DNA from: Acidimicrobiia bacterium | GTDB taxonomy: Bacteria > Actinomycetota > Acidimicrobiia > Acidimicrobiales > SKKL01 | Assembly: GCA_041676705.1 (NCBI GenBank) | Contig: JBAYRL010000001.1 | Coordinates: 1-64,000, forward strand | Direction: 5' to 3' | Length of the DNA stretch: 64,000 nt | Shown here: in pieces, positions 8,271 through 17,019 of the stretch | Layout of the letters: every line of letters begins with the position of its first letter | How positions within the stretch are numbered: the stretch's first letter is position 1 | Translations under genes and position numbers: made by a program | Notes under the pieces: generated by a model | Told to the model about the DNA's origin: nothing | The model's database searches: none | The model's input: only the letters and a program-made list of their open reading frames with translations

Positions 8271-9179
8271 TTAATTGTAGCGTGAAATGCTTATGCGCTG
8301 GAGGTCGCGAGCGATAATTACATTATTGTGGTATCGCACCGCCTCATTATAAAACTGCTCTGGTTGGCTATAGCGCTTCGAAAAATGCGTTAACACCAGA
8401 AGTTTGGCGTTAGCTTCCGATGCCAGTTGGGCGGCCTGTTCGGCGGTTAGATGTAGTACTTGTGCGGCAAGTTCAGCTTCGCTAGCCAAAAACGTTGATT
8501 CGCAAAGCATTACGTCCACATCGCGCGCCAGTTCTATTGCATTGATACACCAGGCGGTATCCATTACTACCGCCATGCTACGACCTTGTTTTAGTTGCGC
8601 TACTTGGTCGAGCATGATCACCTTGTCGTCAACCGTTACGTGGCCCACGCTTAATAATTCTCCAACTACCCGCCCGTGAAGACCGTATTCATCAAGTTTG
8701 TCGGTATTCATGCGATAACGCGCCGGTTCTTCAACCCTCCACCCAAGTGTGGGTACCCGATGTCTTAGGGGAGCATGTGAAATCGTGAAGTCAGATGACT
8801 CAAAAGCGACGCCGCTTCCTGCATGGCCATGCCGTTCGACGCTCAAGTTGAGATGAAGAACCGAGCCCACTAGGTGATTTAACGTGTCTTCGCCTTCGAT
8901 GGGATAGTGGATATGTACCTGCCTACCAGGAGTTTCTAGCGCCATTCGGCTAAGCATCCCGGGTAGGCCATAAACGTGATCACCATGAAAATGGGTGATG
9001 CAAATATGGGTGATAGCGCTGGAAGAAAGACCAGCAAAACTGAGCTGTCGTTGCGTACCTTCACCGGGATCAAAGAGCACGGCCTCGGCGCCAATACGCA
9101 AGAGATAGCCGTTGTGGTTACGTGTTTTGGTTGGCGTTTGGCTGGCGGTGCCAAGCACCACAAGCTCCATATTCGACAT
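8271..9179 (-). CDS. rnz: Ribonuclease Z (tRNA 3'-processing)
   Basis: A 302-residue metallo-beta-lactamase-fold endonuclease that cleaves the 3' trailer of tRNA precursors. The zinc motif His-Phe-His-Gly-Asp-His is at 63-68. Further ligand regions are Met-Asp-Thr-Ala (a metal-bridging Asp) near 206 and Leu-Thr-His-Phe-Ser near 266. The length fits the short bacterial RNase Z/ElaC form. Two of the three tRNA genes in this window (Cys and Val) lack an encoded CCA, and that is the class RNase Z matures. It sits between the queuosine-precursor transporter and the 204-residue gene. Confidence 0.92.
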   Translation of the reverse strand: MSNMELVVLGTASQTPTKTRNHNGYLLRIGAEAVLFDPGEGTQRQLSFAGLSSSAITHICITHFHGDHVYGLPGMLSRMALETPGRQVHIHYPIEGEDTLNHLVGSVLHLNLSVERHGHAGSGVAFESSDFTISHAPLRHRVPTLGWRVEEPARYRMNTDKLDEYGLHGRVVGELLSVGHVTVDDKVIMLDQVAQLKQGRSMAVVMDTAWCINAIELARDVDVMLCESTFLASEAELAAQVLHLTAEQAAQLASEANAKLLVLTHFSKRYSQPEQFYNEAVRYHNNVIIARDLQRISISRYN

Positions 9180-9230
9180 ATTTAGGGGTTAATCGTTGGT
9201 CGAGGAGTTGGCAGATCGATCGGCAGCGAG

Positions 9231-9944
9231 TTAATCATCTGGGTTGTTCTCCCAGTCTCGGTCGCGGCCTAAGTAGATGAGCGGAATGCTCAATACGCTA
9301 ATAGCGGCTTTGATCGTTAGGTTAACCACGAAAATGTCCCACACGGTGGCCCAGGGCAAGGTAAGGGGATGGTTGGTAAACCCAGGTACGGCACCAAAGG
9401 CCACTACCGCAAATATCATGTTATCAATAGGTACACTCACCGCGTTACTGGTCGCGACACGCGCCCACTGGTGTTTAGTGGTAACATTTTTAACAAACCA
9501 TCGGTAGACCTCAGTGTCGGCAAGCTCGCTAATCACTTCAGCCAAAATTGAGGCCATCGTGATTCGCCACAATGGTGCCAAAACCGCCTGAAACTCGGCA
9601 TTAAAGCCATAAGAAGGGTCGGGTGTAACTGACGCCGCCCATTGAAGGTAAAAAGCCATAAAAAGATTTACGGCAGCCGCGGCGATAACCATTGTGCGGG
9701 CCGCGCGCCGTCCTAACGTTTTGTGTACCAAATCACGTAAGGTAAACGTTAGGGGGTATATAAAAGTACCCATATCGACTGCACGGCCAGCAAATACTCC
9801 AATTTTGATGCTCGCAATATCGGCAATTGCTTGGGCACCGATATAAGCAGCCACAGCAGCAATCGCAATTTTAGATGGCGCGCTGAGGGAAGCAGCAACC
9901 GTTCCGGGTTCGGCTGCGTTTATGGATGGTTCAACGTTTGACAG
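9231..9944 (-). CDS. yhhQ: Queuosine-precursor transporter, YhhQ/VUT (COG1738) family
   Basis: A multi-pass membrane protein of about 237 residues resembling the YhhQ/VUT transporters that import preQ0/preQ1 for queuosine tRNA modification. Recognisable family traits are the Asp-Met-Gly-Thr-Phe-Ile-Tyr-Pro-Leu-Thr-Phe-Thr segment after the first helix and the Ala-Glu-x-x-Ser-Glu-Leu-x-Asp-Thr motif in the middle. The proposed start is CTG 9942-9944, 6 bases after a perfect GGAGGA. Between it and the stop, the only other usable start is GTG 9852-9854, which has no SD and would cut the first membrane helix. A preQ1-I riboswitch overlaps the ribosome-binding site, which supports the substrate. 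The CTG start is inference. Confidence 0.8.
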   Translation of the reverse strand: MSNVEPSINAAEPGTVAASLSAPSKIAIAAVAAYIGAQAIADIASIKIGVFAGRAVDMGTFIYPLTFTLRDLVHKTLGRRAARTMVIAAAAVNLFMAFYLQWAASVTPDPSYGFNAEFQAVLAPLWRITMASILAEVISELADTEVYRWFVKNVTTKHQWARVATSNAVSVPIDNMIFAVVAFGAVPGFTNHPLTLPWATVWDIFVVNLTIKAAISVLSIPLIYLGRDRDWENNPDD

Positions 9945-9950
9945 GGGAGT

Positions 9951-9989
9951 TCCTCCGGTTTTGATAAGGCGGGTATGGCCGGTACCGCC
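9951..9989 (-). promoter_or_regulatory. preQ1-I riboswitch, translational
   Basis: On the minus strand an H-type pseudoknot can be drawn. P1 is GGCGG (9985-9989) with CCGCC (9968-9972). Between the P1 strands the loop holds TA, the P2 strand CCGG (9979-9982) and CCATAC. An A-rich tail (9959-9967) precedes the second P2 strand CCGG (9955-9958), which abuts and overlaps the SD GGAGGA (9951-9956). Order, spacing, the C before the P1 3' strand and the tail match the class I preQ1 aptamer. Ligand binding would close P2 and hide the SD, lowering synthesis of the downstream YhhQ transporter. Confidence 0.82.
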
Positions 9990-10134
9990 GGGTAAAAACG
10001 CCTCATATCCTAGCTTCTTTGGTGAAAATCCTCGACGTCAGGTCATCCGCAGAAAAATTCGACTAAACATAACGGCAGTTGTTGCACGACTTGAGCTTCA
10101 TACTTTGGGCTCGCAAATAGAGGGACAAACACCT

Positions 10135-10860
10135 ATGGACACCACCACCGCGGCCGACGCTACCGCCGAAGCAATTAGCACGATCGGCTCTTATTTCATG
10201 CTCAATCCAGCGACATATCAGCGTGGTGGCGAGCTTGGTTTTGCTGGTTTCAATTTCTACGTGGCTGGTCGAGGCGGGGTGTTGGGCAACGTTGACGCCG
10301 ACTTGGTCACGGCCGCCTTTGCATACTTCGAGCCTGCTTACGTTCGTACTCAATGGGAATCGGGAATCGGGGTTATGGAGCCTCTAGCGGCGGCCCAAGC
10401 CTTCGCGGAAACCGCAGCCAACTGGGCCGAAGCCCACGTGCCAGACGACTTTGATGCCGCTCGTTTGGCCGAACTTGCTGACAAACTGGCCGAAGGTGCT
10501 CGCGTGACGGCAGCACCCCTCTTTGCTGGCTGGCGGAAACTTGAGGTTCCCGAATCACCCAAGGCGGCTGCTATCCACCACCTAAACGCTCTGCGTGAAC
10601 TGCGAGGCGGTATCCACGCTGCCTGCATCGTGGCTAGCGGTTTAGACCCACTTCAGGCCTTGGCAATCTCAACTCCGATGATGGCAACGGCCTTTGGTTG
10701 GACTGAACTGCCCGAGGTCGACGGCCTTCGTGAAACTTGGGAACAAGCCGAAGAGGCCACCACCGCTGCTTTTGCCTATGTATTTGAAAGCCTGACCGAA
10801 GCCGAACGCGAAGAGTTTGCCACCCTGGTAAACGCGCTTTACAGCGCTCTTAAGGGTTAA
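10135..10860 (+). CDS. SCO6745-family protein (HTH_67-like)
   Basis: A 241-residue mostly helical protein. The opening segment (Leu-Asn-Pro-Ala-Thr-Tyr-Gln-Arg-Gly, then Leu-Gly-Phe-x-Gly-Phe-Asn-Phe-Tyr-Val-Ala-Gly-Arg-Gly-Gly-Val-Leu-Gly) resembles actinobacterial SCO6745-type proteins with an HTH_67 domain, which often act as putative regulators. A conserved Trp-Arg-Lys-Leu and a helix with His-His-Leu-Asn-Ala-Leu-Arg-Glu-Leu-Arg-Gly-Gly follow near 145-165. ATG 10135 is chosen because AGAGGGA lies upstream and the family begins there, although the frame stays open upstream through the riboswitch region. It is divergent from yhhQ and convergent with hrpA. Confidence 0.65.
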   Translation: MDTTTAADATAEAISTIGSYFMLNPATYQRGGELGFAGFNFYVAGRGGVLGNVDADLVTAAFAYFEPAYVRTQWESGIGVMEPLAAAQAFAETAANWAEAHVPDDFDAARLAELADKLAEGARVTAAPLFAGWRKLEVPESPKAAAIHHLNALRELRGGIHAACIVASGLDPLQALAISTPMMATAFGWTELPEVDGLRETWEQAEEATTAAFAYVFESLTEAEREEFATLVNALYSALKG

Positions 10861-10893
10861 AGCCCAACGTTTGGGTCGCTCTAACCGACGAAC

Positions 10894-13800
10894 CTATGCC
10901 TTGGCCATGGCGGCCCGAATACGTTTTTCGCTCACCGGAGCAGCGGTGCCGAGATGTTGAGCGAACGTGGCTACTCTCAGTTCTTGTAGTAGCCACGAGA
11001 CCTCATCGAGAGCAGCTGAGTTGCTGGCGTGATCCGCCTTGGCATCGAGTTCCTCTTCCAGCTTGACGCACAACGACATGCGCCGATGGTCTTTATCAAG
11101 CTCGTTGGGTAGGCGACGCAAGCGATAATCAATGGCCTCGAGATATCGGACTAGGTCGGGTATGCGGGCTAGGCCAACTGACCGAAATACGCCCGGATAC
11201 AAGAGACGCTGAAGTTGGATTTGAACATCGGAAGCCGCTTCAACAAAAGCTGGCTGGACCATTTTCGCCAGATGTTTCTGGATTTTAGCGTCCAAGCGCA
11301 ATACCGCTAGAGCAGCAGGGGCGATAGTGCGAAAGAGCCTCGGAAGCTGTTCTTTGGTGGTTCGTGCCAATTTGGCAAACCCGGCTTGATCGAAGCTTGG
11401 GCCGTTGTTCTCTTGAATGAAATGCTCTAAGGCGGCCGCCAGTACGTCGCGAGCCCAAGCTCCCTCATTGCGCCACGGCGAACGTACTAGTGCTAGCTGG
11501 TCTGAGTTGCTGAGCATTCGACCAAGAGCGCGTGTCACCGCGGCATTTTGGTGTTCAAGGAGGCGGAAAGTGGCGTCCCACATTTCTGTCCATTGCTGAG
11601 ACGATGTGGCCGCCAGATGTAAGCCAACGCTGGTTCCTTCGTCGTAAAGGGCCGGAAAAGCGATGATTTTCCCGCACTGGTCTTCCAAGGTAATGGTCTT
11701 TGTAATATCGAAGCTTGGAAAACTTTGTAAGCCATGGGCTCGCCACTTGGAATCAAGGTTGGAAAAGGCTTCTTCGATCTGTGAAGCGAGCAGCTGACGA
11801 AGGGCGGGAAGGCTTTTCCCATAAGCCAAAGCCTCGTTCTTATTATCGATTACTTCGAAGGTGGGCAATAGATGGTCTGGAACCAGGCTCAGGTCGAAAT
11901 CTGAAGGCGTTATCTCGAGACCATAGTGCTCTCGTAGAGCTTCAGATAGTGCTTCAGTTAAAAATATTTGTGGGTTGTATTCAATTACACTTGTTAAATG
12001 TTCAACCGGTGGAAGTAGGGGCGATAGCGTGCGTCGTTTGGCCTTTGGCAAAGATTTTAATAATGCATAAATCAGGTTTTGACGGTAACCTTTAATGTTC
12101 CAAGAGAATTCCTGGGGAGACAGGTTCGCCAAGCGAGTAATGGGCACCTGCACCACTAAACCGTCGGCCACCGAAGTTTCGTCGTATTCATAGTCAAGCG
12201 TGAACGTGCAGCCCGCCGATTGCCAGGTGTCGGGATAATCTTGCGGGTTGAACTTGGTGCCAGGCACTAAGAGGTCATCGAGTGACATCCACAAAGCCTG
12301 GGGATTAGACCGATGATGAGTTTTCCACCATTTAGCAAATGTTTTGGATGAAACCACCTGGGAAGGAATGGCCCTGGCGTACCATTCCGACACATCCTGG
12401 CGGTCCTTGACCAGTCGTTGCCGGGCACGTTCTTCCAACGTCAAGATTTCCTGCCGTAAGCTCTCATTAACCTGGGTAAATGGATATGAACCGTCCCAAT
12501 CGCCGAGCGACAAAGCATGCCAAACAAACATTTCATGGGCGAGCTCCTGGTCAACACGAGCTACTGCAATTTTGCGTTGAGAGATGATTGGAAGACCGAA
12601 GAGGCTCACGCGCTCGTGGGTCTCGGCTTGGCCTTGGGCTCGTGACCACCAGGCATCGCTATAGCTATATTTCGCAAGATGTTTGGCGCTTTGTTCCAGC
12701 CACTCTGGTTGGATGGAAGCCACGGTATGTGCCCATAGACGATTGGTTTCCACCAACTCGGCCGCCACAATCCATTTAGGTTCTTTGCGTGCCGCCCCTG
12801 ATCTTGGGCTGATAACGAATCGAGTGTCTCGCGCTCCGCGATATTCACGACTCTGTGGGTCTTTCATCCCGATATGCGATAGAAAGCCCGCTAATAGAGA
12901 ACGGTGGATAGCGTCGTTGTCGATCGAGTCGCTGATTCGGTTTAATCTGATGTTTAACTCGCCACAAATCTGGCGAAGTTGACGGAATAGCTCTCTCCAT
13001 TCTCGTATGCGGTTTACGTTGAGATACTCGTTCCGTAGAGTTTTACGATATTGATTAGTAGATTTAGCTTTACGAACGTCTCGGATATATTCCCAGAGCA
13101 TCAAATAGGCCAGAAAATCTGAGCCGGGCACGTTAAAGCGTTTATGTTCTGCGGCCGCCAAAGATTCTTCGTCGCGGGGATATTCACGCGGGTCTAAGAC
13201 CGAAAGCGCGGCCACAATTATTAGTATCTCTCTGACACAACCGTTACGTTCGGCCTCTAAGATGATGCGTGCTAAGCGCGGGTCGATCGGCAGGCGCGCC
13301 AACCGCTTCCCCAGCGGAGTCAGCCATCCTTTTTTGCCTTCTAGGTCAGGGTTGAGCGCACCTAGTTCCCACAAAAGGGTCGTGCCGTCACGAATGGCGC
13401 GCTGGTCGGGTGGATCAACAAATGGAAAGTCTTCCACCTTGCCCAGCCGCTGGGCAGCCATTTGTAAAATAACCGAAGCGAGGTTGGTTCGTTGGATCTC
13501 CGGTTCGGTGAAGTCAGGCCGTTCTAAGAAATTTGCTTCCGAATAGAGTCGGATACAAACCCCCGGACCAACTCGACCGCAACGACCGGCTCGCTGGTTA
13601 GCTGAGGCTTGAGAAATTTCCTCAATCGGAAGGCGCTGCACCTTGGTGCGATGGTTGAACCGTGAAATTCTGGCAAAACCAGGGTCAATCACATAACGGA
13701 TCCCGGGAACCGTAAGTGATGTTTCGGCAACATTGGTGGCCAGTACGATCCGACGGCCTGTATGAGGGGAAAAGACCTTGTGTTGGTCGGCCGACGACAG

Positions 13801-14658
13801 GCGAGCATATAGAGGCAGAATTTCAGTTCGTGACCAGTTTTGCGCTCTGAGCGCATCGGCAGCGTCTTTGATGTCGCGTTCGCCAGCACAAAAGACCAGA
13901 ATGTCTCCGGGTCCATCGGAGCGACATCGCTTTGCTGCTTCCACGATGGCCTGGGGCAGTGCGTCGCCGATTTGGTTATAGCGACCATCGGAGGACGCCG
14001 AATCTTCGGTTTCGTCATCAGCAAGCGGTGGTGCATAAACAATTTCGACGGGGTAAGAGCGCCCTGAAACCTCGACGATCGGAGCGTTTCGAAAGTGCTG
14101 TGAGAACTTTTCGGTGTCGATGGTGGCCGAAGTGATTATGAGCTTCAGATCGGGCCGTTTGGGCAACAGATTCTTGAGGTATCCGAGCAAGAAATCAATG
14201 TTCAGGCTACGTTCGTGAGCCTCATCAATGATTATGACGTCGTAGTTCCACAGCTTGGGATCACGCTGAATCTCGGCCAACAAGATTCCATCGGTCATCA
14301 CCTTAACTAAGGTGTCTTCGCTTACTTGGTCGTTGAAACGCACCGTGTAGCCAACCAAGTCACCAACACTGGTGCCGAGTTCTTCACTAACACGCTCGGC
14401 CACCGCTCGTGCCGCCAGTCGACGCGGCTGGGTGTGCCCGATGTAGCCTTTGGCTCCAAGGCCTAATTCCAAACACAACTTTGGTAATTGGGTCGATTTA
14501 CCAGACCCCGTTTCACCGGCCACCACAACCACCTGGTTCTGGGCGATGGTCTCCAAAAGCTCATCGCGCAGTGCCGTTATGGGCAGCTCTGCGGGATAAG
14601 TCGGTATTGGAAGCCGTGCGGCGCGCCGCTCTGCCGCCTCGGGGCTGATTCGAACCAT
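10894..14658 (-). CDS. hrpA: ATP-dependent RNA helicase HrpA (DEAH-box)
   Basis: A 1254-residue DEAH helicase close to the usual HrpA length of about 1300. Motif I (Gly-Glu-Thr-Gly-Ser-Gly-Lys-Ser) is at 48-55, DEAH at 145-148, motif III Ser-Ala-Thr near 176, and motif VI with Gln-Arg-Ala-Gly-Arg-Cys-Gly-Arg near 355. The helicase-associated domain, OB-like region and a long C-terminal DUF3418 region follow. In E. coli HrpA acts on fimbrial mRNA processing and rescues stalled ribosomes. Here it is a cytoplasmic RNA remodelling enzyme with no close functional partner. The 33 bp gap to the convergent upstream gene holds only a weak hairpin. Confidence 0.95.
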   Translation of the reverse strand: MVRISPEAAERRAARLPIPTYPAELPITALRDELLETIAQNQVVVVAGETGSGKSTQLPKLCLELGLGAKGYIGHTQPRRLAARAVAERVSEELGTSVGDLVGYTVRFNDQVSEDTLVKVMTDGILLAEIQRDPKLWNYDVIIIDEAHERSLNIDFLLGYLKNLLPKRPDLKLIITSATIDTEKFSQHFRNAPIVEVSGRSYPVEIVYAPPLADDETEDSASSDGRYNQIGDALPQAIVEAAKRCRSDGPGDILVFCAGERDIKDAADALRAQNWSRTEILPLYARLSSADQHKVFSPHTGRRIVLATNVAETSLTVPGIRYVIDPGFARISRFNHRTKVQRLPIEEISQASANQRAGRCGRVGPGVCIRLYSEANFLERPDFTEPEIQRTNLASVILQMAAQRLGKVEDFPFVDPPDQRAIRDGTTLLWELGALNPDLEGKKGWLTPLGKRLARLPIDPRLARIILEAERNGCVREILIIVAALSVLDPREYPRDEESLAAAEHKRFNVPGSDFLAYLMLWEYIRDVRKAKSTNQYRKTLRNEYLNVNRIREWRELFRQLRQICGELNIRLNRISDSIDNDAIHRSLLAGFLSHIGMKDPQSREYRGARDTRFVISPRSGAARKEPKWIVAAELVETNRLWAHTVASIQPEWLEQSAKHLAKYSYSDAWWSRAQGQAETHERVSLFGLPIISQRKIAVARVDQELAHEMFVWHALSLGDWDGSYPFTQVNESLRQEILTLEERARQRLVKDRQDVSEWYARAIPSQVVSSKTFAKWWKTHHRSNPQALWMSLDDLLVPGTKFNPQDYPDTWQSAGCTFTLDYEYDETSVADGLVVQVPITRLANLSPQEFSWNIKGYRQNLIYALLKSLPKAKRRTLSPLLPPVEHLTSVIEYNPQIFLTEALSEALREHYGLEITPSDFDLSLVPDHLLPTFEVIDNKNEALAYGKSLPALRQLLASQIEEAFSNLDSKWRAHGLQSFPSFDITKTITLEDQCGKIIAFPALYDEGTSVGLHLAATSSQQWTEMWDATFRLLEHQNAAVTRALGRMLSNSDQLALVRSPWRNEGAWARDVLAAALEHFIQENNGPSFDQAGFAKLARTTKEQLPRLFRTIAPAALAVLRLDAKIQKHLAKMVQPAFVEAASDVQIQLQRLLYPGVFRSVGLARIPDLVRYLEAIDYRLRRLPNELDKDHRRMSLCVKLEEELDAKADHASNSAALDEVSWLLQELRVATFAQHLGTAAPVSEKRIRAAMAKA

Positions 14659-14687
14659 GGAAAATGAAAAACCGTGAAACTAAGTGA

Positions 14688-15341
14688 TTATGAAACTGGG
14701 CTGAGGTGCGATTTTATCGCCGTTAACAAGCTTTCATAGCTCGATAACGCGGTGAGCTGGGGAAACTCTTGAACCACATTTTGAGGCGCATTAAAGAGGT
14801 ATCCGGCATCGGCGGCCAAAAGCATGGTCGTGTCGTTGTAGGAATCTCCTGCCGCGATCACGCGGTAATTCAACGCTTGAAACGCTTGAACAGCTTTCCG
14901 TTTGGGGTCGGACATGCGAAGCCGATAATCGGTAATAAAGCCGTTTTCAACCACCAAGCGGTGGCACAAGATTGTGGGCCATCCGAGCTTGCGCATAAGG
15001 GGCTGAGCAAACTCTTCAAAGGTGTCAGAAAGCATCACAACCTGGGTAAAGCTTCGAAGCTCATTCAAAAACTCAACGGCACCCGGCAGGGGCAGCAACG
15101 AGTCGATGACTTTCGTGATGGCTTCGTAATCGAGATTATTTTCTTTCAAGATGTTAAGGCGGTATTTCATCAAGACGTCGTAATCCGGTTCGTCGCGGGT
15201 CGTGCGACGTAACGTCTCGATACCAGTCTCTTCGGCAACCGCAACCCACACTTCAGGTACTAGCACTCCTTCAAGATCCAAAGTCACAATGCTTTGCGAT
15301 ACCGAAGGAATTGGCATGGAGTTTTCGCCAGAAGATGACAT
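14688..15341 (-). CDS. thrH: ThrH-type phosphoserine phosphatase / homoserine phosphotransferase
   Basis: A 217-residue HAD-superfamily protein. The first motif is Asp22-Leu-Glu24-Gly-Val-Leu-Val-Pro-Glu, the Asp-x-Glu variant that marks ThrH rather than SerB (Asp-x-Asp). Motif II is Leu-Ser-Asp-Thr near 105, and motif IV is Ala-Gly-Asp-Ser-Tyr-Asn-Asp-Thr near 172. ThrH of Pseudomonas dephosphorylates phosphoserine and can move the phosphate to homoserine, linking serine and threonine synthesis. It lies 29 bp after hrpA's start on the same strand without an obvious functional link. Met9 is a possible alternative start. Confidence 0.85.
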   Translation of the reverse strand: MSSSGENSMPIPSVSQSIVTLDLEGVLVPEVWVAVAEETGIETLRRTTRDEPDYDVLMKYRLNILKENNLDYEAITKVIDSLLPLPGAVEFLNELRSFTQVVMLSDTFEEFAQPLMRKLGWPTILCHRLVVENGFITDYRLRMSDPKRKAVQAFQALNYRVIAAGDSYNDTTMLLAADAGYLFNAPQNVVQEFPQLTALSSYESLLTAIKSHLSPVS

Positions 15342-15410
15342 AGGTGTTCTTTCGATTGGGCTGAGTAAAACTGGGTTCGCTAGTGCGACCGTTATGAATA
15401 GCTAATCCGA

Positions 15411-16082
15411 CTAGGGCGACTCAAGCAGGTTCCGATTCAAAAATTCCACGGTCCGTTGCCAAGAGATTTGGGCGGCCGCCGCATCGAAGGCGGCTGGGCG
15501 ATCTTCTTCCACAAACCAATGTCCGGTACCGGCGTAATGGTGGAACGTCACGTCTTTGTCTAAGAGACGCAAATGGGCCTCAAGCTCAACGACTTCATCA
15601 GCATCTACCAGCTCATCATGTTCGGCAAAGTGGCCCAAGAATGCGCTCTTGGCATCATCTAAGGCGATTTGTTGAGTTCCGTAATAGGCAACGGTGGCAC
15701 TAACGAACTCATTTGCCCGAGCCGACAACCACAATGCCAATGAAGCCCCCATTGAAAATCCAACCACGGCAATATGATTGCCCTGAGTTACCGGCAAACG
15801 TAGCAACGCGCCCACAGAATTCAACGCCAAATCGGCCGCCGCGTTGACGTCCATTTCGGCCAGCAGCTCTTCGGCCTCGTCGGGGGTAGACGCTACTTCA
15901 CCGCCGTAAAGGTCGGGTGCCATCACCACGTAGCCTTCATCGGCCAACCGATCACACCACTGCTTGATGAAACTGGTGAGGCCCCACCACGAGTGCAATA
16001 CCAGAACCCCAGGGCCGGCCTCAGCCGTCGGTGTCACCACATAGGCAGTGCCGCTGTGTCTGGAGCTGGGAGTATCGGCCAT
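15411..16082 (-). CDS. Dienelactone hydrolase family protein
   Basis: A 223-residue alpha/beta hydrolase with the family start pattern (Leu-Val-Leu-His-Ser-Trp-Trp-Gly-Leu-Thr near 27-36, then Ala-Pro-Asp-Leu-Tyr-Gly-Gly). The nucleophile elbow is Gly-Phe-Ser110-Met-Gly, so serine replaces the cysteine of classical dienelactone hydrolase. The acid region Glu-His-Asp-Glu-Leu-Val and the histidine in Gly-Thr-Gly-His-Trp-Phe complete the triad. It is probably a cytoplasmic ester or lactone hydrolase of unknown substrate. It is divergent from the enoyl-CoA hydratase gene. Confidence 0.85.
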   Translation of the reverse strand: MADTPSSRHSGTAYVVTPTAEAGPGVLVLHSWWGLTSFIKQWCDRLADEGYVVMAPDLYGGEVASTPDEAEELLAEMDVNAAADLALNSVGALLRLPVTQGNHIAVVGFSMGASLALWLSARANEFVSATVAYYGTQQIALDDAKSAFLGHFAEHDELVDADEVVELEAHLRLLDKDVTFHHYAGTGHWFVEEDRPAAFDAAAAQISWQRTVEFLNRNLLESP

Positions 16083-16151
16083 GAACCCAAGCTAGAGGAA
16101 CTGCGGTAGCATCAGCCATCGCGACAAAATTGTTGGTGAACGGGAGCCCTC

Positions 16152-16958
16152 ATGTCGATCGAGTTTGATACTGGTACCGAGCAGCTACTTTGCGAAGCCG
16201 TCGATGGTATCGCCACAGTCACCTTTAACAACCCGGCACGTTACAACGCCATGACACAACAGATCCGCACCGCGCTGCCTAGGGCGTTGGCGGCTGTGCA
16301 AGCGTCTGACGAGGTGAGGGTAATTGTTGTCACCGGAGCTGGTGACAAGGCATTTATTTCCGGTGCCGATATCTCAGAGTTTGAATCGCAACGCACCGCA
16401 CCTGAAGCCCGGCATGAGTATGACAACAATTACCTTGCGATGAATCAAGCCTGGCAAAAGGTCACCAAACCGGTCATCGCAATGGTGGGAGGATATTGCT
16501 TAGGTGCTGGCATGTTGGTGCTGTTAAAGACCGACATTCGCATTGCTAGTGAACAGGCACGATTTGGAATTCCGGCTGCCAAGCTAGGCCTCGGATTCGC
16601 CTACGACGGTATTGCCATGCTTGAGCGCGCCGTAGGCAAAGCCCATGCCGCAGAGATATTGTTCTCGGCCCGGCAATTTGATGCGGAAGAGGCCCGAGCA
16701 ATGCATTTGGTTAATCGCGTGGTGCCGCCACACATGCTGCAGGGCGAAACCTATTCGTTAGCCCGCCAAATTGCGGCCAATGCGCCACTCACAGTGCGGG
16801 CGTGCAAGGCCGGGTTGGTTCAAACCGGCATACCGTTGCCGCAGCGCGATCTGGTTTTGGTGGCCGAAGCGGTTGAAGCATGCTTCGATTCGCAAGACTA
16901 TCTAGAAGGCCAAGCTGCATTCGCCGAGAAGCGTTCTCCTCGTTTCTTGGGCCGGTAA
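16152..16958 (+). CDS. Enoyl-CoA hydratase/isomerase family protein
   Basis: A 268-residue crotonase-fold protein. The oxyanion-hole segments are Lys-Ala-Phe-Ile-Ser-Gly-Ala-Asp-Ile-Ser (about 66-75) and Gly-Gly-Tyr-Cys-Leu-Gly-Ala-Gly-Met (about 113-121). The position usually occupied by the second catalytic glutamate reads Ile-Pro-Ala-Ala-Lys-Leu-Gly, without Glu. It may therefore be an isomerase, decarboxylase-type or thioesterase-type family member rather than a true hydratase. The start ATG 16152 follows a GGGAG at 16142-16146. It is transcribed divergently from the dienelactone hydrolase. Confidence 0.85.
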   Translation: MSIEFDTGTEQLLCEAVDGIATVTFNNPARYNAMTQQIRTALPRALAAVQASDEVRVIVVTGAGDKAFISGADISEFESQRTAPEARHEYDNNYLAMNQAWQKVTKPVIAMVGGYCLGAGMLVLLKTDIRIASEQARFGIPAAKLGLGFAYDGIAMLERAVGKAHAAEILFSARQFDAEEARAMHLVNRVVPPHMLQGETYSLARQIAANAPLTVRACKAGLVQTGIPLPQRDLVLVAEAVEACFDSQDYLEGQAAFAEKRSPRFLGR

Positions 16959-17019
16959 TCACCCTTCATTACCGCTCACCAGGTCATTGATCAGCCATAT
17001 TTGAGCGCAATCGGTGCGC

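Noticed and set aside
9922..10134. N-terminal extension of the SCO6745-like gene
   Set aside because: It would overlap the riboswitch and transporter start on the other strand; family homology and SD favour ATG 10135.
10861..10893. Weak CCCAA/TTGGG hairpin between convergent genes
   Set aside because: The stem is short and has no T tract, so a terminator call is not justified.
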